Assembly (NCBI GenBank): GCA_034437895.1
Contig: DAOTTO010000645.1
Coordinates: 1-9,665 of the forward strand
DNA length: 9,665 nucleotides
Source of the DNA: JANRLJ01 sp034437895
GTDB lineage: Bacteria; Chloroflexota; Anaerolineae; Aggregatilineales; Phototrophicaceae
Direction of reading: 5' to 3'
Below are positions 6,336-9,665 of this stretch, piece by piece. Within the stretch, counting starts at the first letter, position 1, and each line of letters starts with the position of its first letter. A program made the translations under genes and the position numbers. The notes beneath the pieces are model-generated. The model did not search any database. It was not told the origin of the DNA and worked only from the letters and a program-made list of their open reading frames with translations.

Positions 6336-7361
6336 TTGAGAGTTCGTGTTTATCTCGTGTTCATATTTGTACTTTTTCTGCCTTTTTCGCTCGGCGCACA
6401 AGACAACACCGTACCCACAATTCCCGACGTGACCGGACTCCCTGTTCCGCAAGCCGCCGCCGCACTGAATCGGGCGGGATTCCGGCTCGGCACGCAGACC
6501 TTCACCGATTCAGAGGTAAGCGCCATCAATAGCGTCAGCGCACAATCGCCAACCGCCGGAGAATCTGCCGAAGCGGGTGCAGCGGTCAATTTGACTGTGC
6601 AACGCGCCTTTAATACGCGGTTGGTGTGGGACGAGAACGATTTTACGCTAATCAACGAATCCATTGGGGAACTGCGGCTCGATAACGTACGCTTTGAAAA
6701 ACATAGTGAAATCCACTCGGTTTTTGACGGGCGCTGGTCGGAGCGGACAATTAACAGCGGCTACTGCGCCCAAATTTGGACGGAACCCGTGCGCGGCGCG
6801 AAAGATGTGCTGGGGTGTAATTCCGCACGGTCTACCTTATGGCTGACGACGGCTAACACAGAAGAGCATTTTTGGCTCGGCGGGGATGCAACCGCTTTTA
6901 CCATCCGGCAAGACCTGATCCCACGTGGACTGTGCGAAGTTGCGTTGCTCGAATGTCGGCTGTATCTCGCACCGGGGATCGTTGCGCCGGATGTGACGGA
7001 GTATTTCTATTTTGTGTATACGCCGGAACAATTTTTAGTCATCAATCAATCGATTGACCGTTGGATGCCGACCTATCAACTGACCATCAACGGCTATGCG
7101 CTCGGCTCACCCGTGAATTATGATTTGACCAATGTGATTGGCGATGTTTTTTTGCTCGCGCCAGAGCAGTGTTTACAGTTTGTGCCGACTGTGCTTGACG
7201 AAACCACCTTATCCGAACCGTGTGATTTAATTGCTTCCACCGCAACCGATACGCTATTTTGGGCATCTGGCTTTGAACTCATCAGCCCCAGCGATGGGGA
7301 AACGCGCACTTGTCCGCCGCCTATATCAGGTCAACTGACGATTTGCCTGCTGCCGCGCTGA
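6336..7361 (+). CDS. Secreted PASTA-domain protein with duplicated Cys-containing domain
   Basis: The product is 341 aa with a TTG start. Residues 1-21 are a signal peptide (MRVRVYLVFIFVLFLPFSLGA). Residues about 28-89 form one PASTA domain (IPDVTGLPVPQAAAALNRAG, then SAQSPTAGESAEAG and VNLTVQR); PASTA domains bind muropeptides or stabilise kinase sensors. The rest is two copies of one domain, about 95-215 and 226-341. Both begin with F-x-L/V-I-N-x-S (FTLINESI, FLVINQSI), and both have a Cys pair with 16 residues between (Cys144/Cys161 and Cys279/Cys296), a following FW (179-180, 308-309) and a second Cys pair (200/207, 326/337). Eight Cys in a secreted protein suggest disulphides. There is no C-terminal membrane helix or LPXTG. 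It converges with a Ser/Thr kinase gene one base away. The duplicated domain is not a family I can name. Confidence 0.9.
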   Translation: MRVRVYLVFIFVLFLPFSLGAQDNTVPTIPDVTGLPVPQAAAALNRAGFRLGTQTFTDSEVSAINSVSAQSPTAGESAEAGAAVNLTVQRAFNTRLVWDENDFTLINESIGELRLDNVRFEKHSEIHSVFDGRWSERTINSGYCAQIWTEPVRGAKDVLGCNSARSTLWLTTANTEEHFWLGGDATAFTIRQDLIPRGLCEVALLECRLYLAPGIVAPDVTEYFYFVYTPEQFLVINQSIDRWMPTYQLTINGYALGSPVNYDLTNVIGDVFLLAPEQCLQFVPTVLDETTLSEPCDLIASTATDTLFWASGFELISPSDGETRTCPPPISGQLTICLLPR

Positions 7362-7362
7362 G

Positions 7363-8823
7363 TTACTCTATCGTCGCGTTTTTGACCTGTTCAACATGGA
7401 TGACACCATCTTCATAGACAAAGCTGCCTTCGATGCGGACGGCAGCGCCGACTTCAATTTGAGCTAGTGTAACTGCGTCCTCAAGGACAATCGGTGTGTC
7501 ATAGATGGTGACAATGCTGCCATTGATCGCTGTAACGCGCCCCTCAACCACCATCGTCGTCGGCAAGACAGTTTCCCCGCCGGATTGTGTGAGTACAAAT
7601 GCACCTACGCCTGCTGCCAATAAAATCACGAGCAGCAAAATCAATGGTAAAGGACTGCGCTTTTTACGCGGTCTCTGATTCTTCTGGATAGCGGCTTCGA
7701 GTTCTTGCGGACGGACGACGGGGGTCGCCGACTCAATTTCAGAGATAGGCTTCCAGGCTGTAACGGTCTTTTTGACAGGGGCAGGCGCTAGGTCTGGTTC
7801 GCTGGCAGAGGGGGGCTTTGCTGGAAGCGGATTGGCTTTACGGAATTTTTCCACCTTCGCGGGAATCTCGATCATGGATAAACGCAGCGGTGGCGACGAG
7901 GGCGTGGTTTCCGGCTTTTTGCGCGTGGCAGGTTTACTGCTGGCGGTGGCGGGACGTGTCGCCCCGCTGTCCTCTTTAGCCTGCTTGACGGCATTTTTGA
8001 GCGCGGCGGCGAACTTTGCCCCGGTTTGATAGCGATTCTCTGGTTCTTTCGCCAGCGCGATTTCTAATAAAGGGATAAAGGCCGGGTGCAAGTTGGGATT
8101 CAACTTCAGCGGATCAGGCGGCGAATCGGTGATATGCGCCATCGCAATTTGCATCGCGCTGCCTTCGTTAAACGGGACACTCCCGGTCAGCATCTCATAC
8201 AAGATCACGCCGAGCGAATACAGATCGCTTTGTGGCACGACTCCTTTTGACCCAATGGCTTGTTCCGGCGCGATGTAATGCGGCGACCCGAAGGCTTCCC
8301 CCTTAGAGGCTTCGCTGGTAATCATCGCCAGCCCGAAGTCGGTCAAAATCGCGTCGCCTTTGGGATCAAGCATGATGTTCGACGGCTTAATATCGCGGTG
8401 GATCACGCCTTTGCTATGCGCGTAATCGAGCGCTTTGGCGATCTGTGAGAGGATGTCCACTGTAGCGGTGTGCGAGATGAGTTCACCCTCGGTGTGATAA
8501 TCATGCAGCACCCAGCGCAAATCACTGCCTTCAATATAATCCATCGCCATGTAATACACGCCTTTGACCTGCCCAAAGCGATAAATACCGACGATGTTGG
8601 CATGGCGTAATTGGGCGACAGCGCGGGCTTCCTGCTTAAAGCGGTCTTCATAGCGCGGATTATTGCCCTGCTGCGGGTCGATCACCTTGACGGCAGCGTA
8701 GCGATGCAAATTCACATCATATGCCCGATAGACCCGCGCCATCCCGCCTTCACCGAGCATTTTCTCGATCTTATACCCGTCAATCTCACGCCCGATAAGC
8801 GGGTCAGTATTTTGGTTTTGCAT
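7363..8823 (-). CDS. Transmembrane Ser/Thr protein kinase (Hanks/PknB type) with DUF5666-like outer domain
   Basis: The 486-aa product has a complete kinase domain (about 17-276): glycine loop LGEGGMARVY (23-32), catalytic Lys46, Glu65, HRD (142-144) within VIHRDIKPSN, Asn149, DFG (162-164) and APE (185-187), so it should be active. Residues about 280-390 are a Pro/Ser/Lys-rich disordered linker ending in a basic QRPRKKR. Residues about 391-412 are a membrane helix. The outer tail (about 417-486), EGRVTAINGSIVTIYDTPI followed by VGAAVRIEGSF, resembles the small beta-barrel DUF5666/OB-like domain rather than PASTA. GAGGGA lies 4 bases before the ATG at 8823. Such kinases signal envelope or growth state by phosphorylating cytoplasmic proteins. 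It ends one base from the convergent PASTA gene, and no phosphatase gene is visible beside it. Confidence 0.96.
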   Translation of the reverse strand: MQNQNTDPLIGREIDGYKIEKMLGEGGMARVYRAYDVNLHRYAAVKVIDPQQGNNPRYEDRFKQEARAVAQLRHANIVGIYRFGQVKGVYYMAMDYIEGSDLRWVLHDYHTEGELISHTATVDILSQIAKALDYAHSKGVIHRDIKPSNIMLDPKGDAILTDFGLAMITSEASKGEAFGSPHYIAPEQAIGSKGVVPQSDLYSLGVILYEMLTGSVPFNEGSAMQIAMAHITDSPPDPLKLNPNLHPAFIPLLEIALAKEPENRYQTGAKFAAALKNAVKQAKEDSGATRPATASSKPATRKKPETTPSSPPLRLSMIEIPAKVEKFRKANPLPAKPPSASEPDLAPAPVKKTVTAWKPISEIESATPVVRPQELEAAIQKNQRPRKKRSPLPLILLLVILLAAGVGAFVLTQSGGETVLPTTMVVEGRVTAINGSIVTIYDTPIVLEDAVTLAQIEVGAAVRIEGSFVYEDGVIHVEQVKNATIE

Positions 8824-8849
8824 GAAGTCCCTCAGCCCGTACCTGTGCC

Positions 8850-8939
8850 GCTTGCCTAACTTATTCTACCTAACTTTTGAAATAGGCGTGTTGCGGTATA
8901 AATTTTCCCGTAAAAGTTAGCGGTGCTTGCCTTTATTCT
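8850..8939. repeat. Repeat-rich control region upstream of the kinase
   Basis: CCTAACTT occurs at 8855-8862 and 8869-8876 (14-base period). CTAACTTTT (8870-8878) faces AAAAGTTAG (8912-8920) as a nine-base inverted repeat around an AT-rich centre containing TATAAA (8897-8902). GCTTGCCT plus TTATTCT recurs at 8850-8867 and 8925-8939, the second copy lacking AAC. On the minus strand TAGAAT (8868-8863) lies between the two CCTAACTT copies and could be the kinase -10 box. The dyad may be an operator. No named regulator is recognised. Confidence 0.35.
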
Positions 8940-9011
8940 CGATTACATCCCGACTAAACACGGTCTCCATAACTTCTCCATACTCCGACTCTATGCTGTT
9001 TTACAGGGCAT

Positions 9012-9665
9012 CTATTTAGTTTGGATGTCCCAACTATCCAGTGATGAAACAACATAAAAAGGAGCGTCCAAGTTCATATGAACATAAGAAGACTTTTGCT
9101 GGCAACAATGATAGGGGTGATATTGATCCTCACCATCCTTCCGGCGCTGGCGCAAGATACGGGCGTAACGTTCAACGCCGTCGATCTGCGCCCGGATTGC
9201 TCCGGCGATGCAGACGGTATGGCGATATTGTTCAAGCAGCGCCTCGGCTGGCTGTATTTCTGGCAGTGTGTAGCTGTGGCGTTCTAGAAACACCTGCGCG
9301 AATTCGTAGCGAACCTCCTGAAGCATCGGTTCTTTGTAGGTCTTGTGCCAGTTCCAGGGTGTCACACCTGCCAGCGCTGCTGCATCTTTGCGCGTCACCT
9401 GCGTTGTCACGGCATAGAGCGCGACCAGATGCTTGAACGAGTCAGCGTACTTCTCCGCCAGCTTCCGCATGATTTGCTCAACATCAATACGGATGTCGAT
9501 GTCGGTTGCCCACGTCGCCCACTGCTCAACCGAGTTCCACCAACCGCTTGGCGCTGAAAACCCGGTGATGGTGTGTTCGTCCCAATTGCTGCGCCAATCG
9601 TAGCTCATCAGCGCCTCAAGACTGTCGAATTTGTCGTCGTAGTAGCGTAGTGTCGAAATCTTGCA
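9012..9665 (-). CDS. Hypothetical protein with HTH-like segment, partial (5' end beyond window, 3' end probably lost)
   Basis: The frame is open from the right edge to a TAG/TAA-type stop at 9012, 217 codons here; the start is outside the window (CKISTLRYYDDKFDSLEAL precedes the first internal Met at 9608). The part from 9665 to about 9235 reads as real protein: DVEQIMRKLAEKYADSFKHL, a helix-turn-helix-like VTRKDAAALAGVTPWNWHKTY, and EVRYEFAQVFLERH. From about 9225 leftward the frame is the antisense of a signal-peptide ORF on the other strand and carries no convincing protein sense, so the natural C-terminus seems to be missing or was replaced. The HTH-like layout resembles small phage or sigma-like DNA-binding proteins, but I do not recognise the family. 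It may be a truncated gene. Confidence 0.55.
   Translation of the reverse strand, partial: CKISTLRYYDDKFDSLEALMSYDWRSNWDEHTITGFSAPSGWWNSVEQWATWATDIDIRIDVEQIMRKLAEKYADSFKHLVALYAVTTQVTRKDAAALAGVTPWNWHKTYKEPMLQEVRYEFAQVFLERHSYTLPEIQPAEALLEQYRHTVCIAGAIRAQIDGVERYARILRQRRKDGEDQYHPYHCCQQKSSYVHMNLDAPFYVVSSLDSWDIQTK
9078..9287 (+). pseudogene. 5' remnant of an exported-protein gene, disrupted near base 9220
   Basis: The first 25 residues are a classic signal peptide: MNIRR, a long hydrophobic core, then PALAQD with cleavage after ALA. About 20 residues of plausible mature protein follow (VTFNAVDLRPDCSGDADG), then the frame enters sequence that codes for protein on the opposite strand and stops at 9285-9287. 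GGAG (9061-9064) is 13 bases before the ATG. A 69-aa secreted protein that overlaps another gene is unlikely; a truncated larger exported gene is the simpler reading. A genuine short secreted peptide ending at 9287 remains possible. Confidence 0.5.

Noticed and set aside
1..9665. CRISPR array, tRNA, rRNA or transposase gene
   Set aside because: No regularly spaced direct repeats, no cloverleaf-like or rRNA-like segment and no DDE or tyrosine/serine recombinase motifs were seen.

Overview
The window reads as ordinary chromosome from an environmental bacterium of moderate GC. The mix of a transmembrane Ser/Thr kinase, exported proteins with PASTA or Ig-like domains, a CopC-CopD fusion and scattered short GC-rich palindromes is most like Chloroflexota (Anaerolineae-type). 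That assignment is inference from gene style only; no rRNA or tRNA gene is present to settle it.

Left third (1-3743, minus strand): a probable copper-handling cluster transcribed right to left. In order of transcription it holds a C-terminally anchored extracytoplasmic protein with an HWH motif (3743-3138), a secreted protein whose predicted mature N-terminus is His and which ends in a coiled coil (2986-2402), and a very large fusion (2309 to beyond base 1). The fusion joins a CopC domain, a CopD membrane domain, a YtkA-like domain, two more membrane helices and a PCuAC copper-chaperone domain. The PCuAC part matches the HX10MX21HXM ligand pattern exactly. A terminator-like hairpin lies 13 bases upstream of the fusion's start codon.

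Middle (3744-7361, plus strand): a 301-base divergent intergenic region with candidate promoters both ways and a palindromic repeat, then an AMP-binding acyl-CoA ligase (4045-5616), a second repeat-bearing spacer, a DinB-family protein (5855-6334), and a secreted PASTA protein (6336-7361) that starts on TTG one base after the DinB stop. The PASTA protein carries two copies of a Cys-containing domain.

Right third (7363-9665): a transmembrane Ser/Thr kinase on the minus strand, converging on the PASTA gene with one base between stop codons. The kinase has no PASTA domain of its own, so the neighbouring secreted PASTA protein could be a separated sensor (inference). Upstream of the kinase is a repeat-rich control region. 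After it comes a plus-strand signal-peptide ORF that seems to lose its sense near base 9220, where it runs head-on into a minus-strand gene entering from the right edge. Both genes look broken at that point, which suggests a rearrangement or insertion boundary.

Three related palindromes built on GGGCG...CGCCC occur in the window, one of them in frame inside the CopD coding region.
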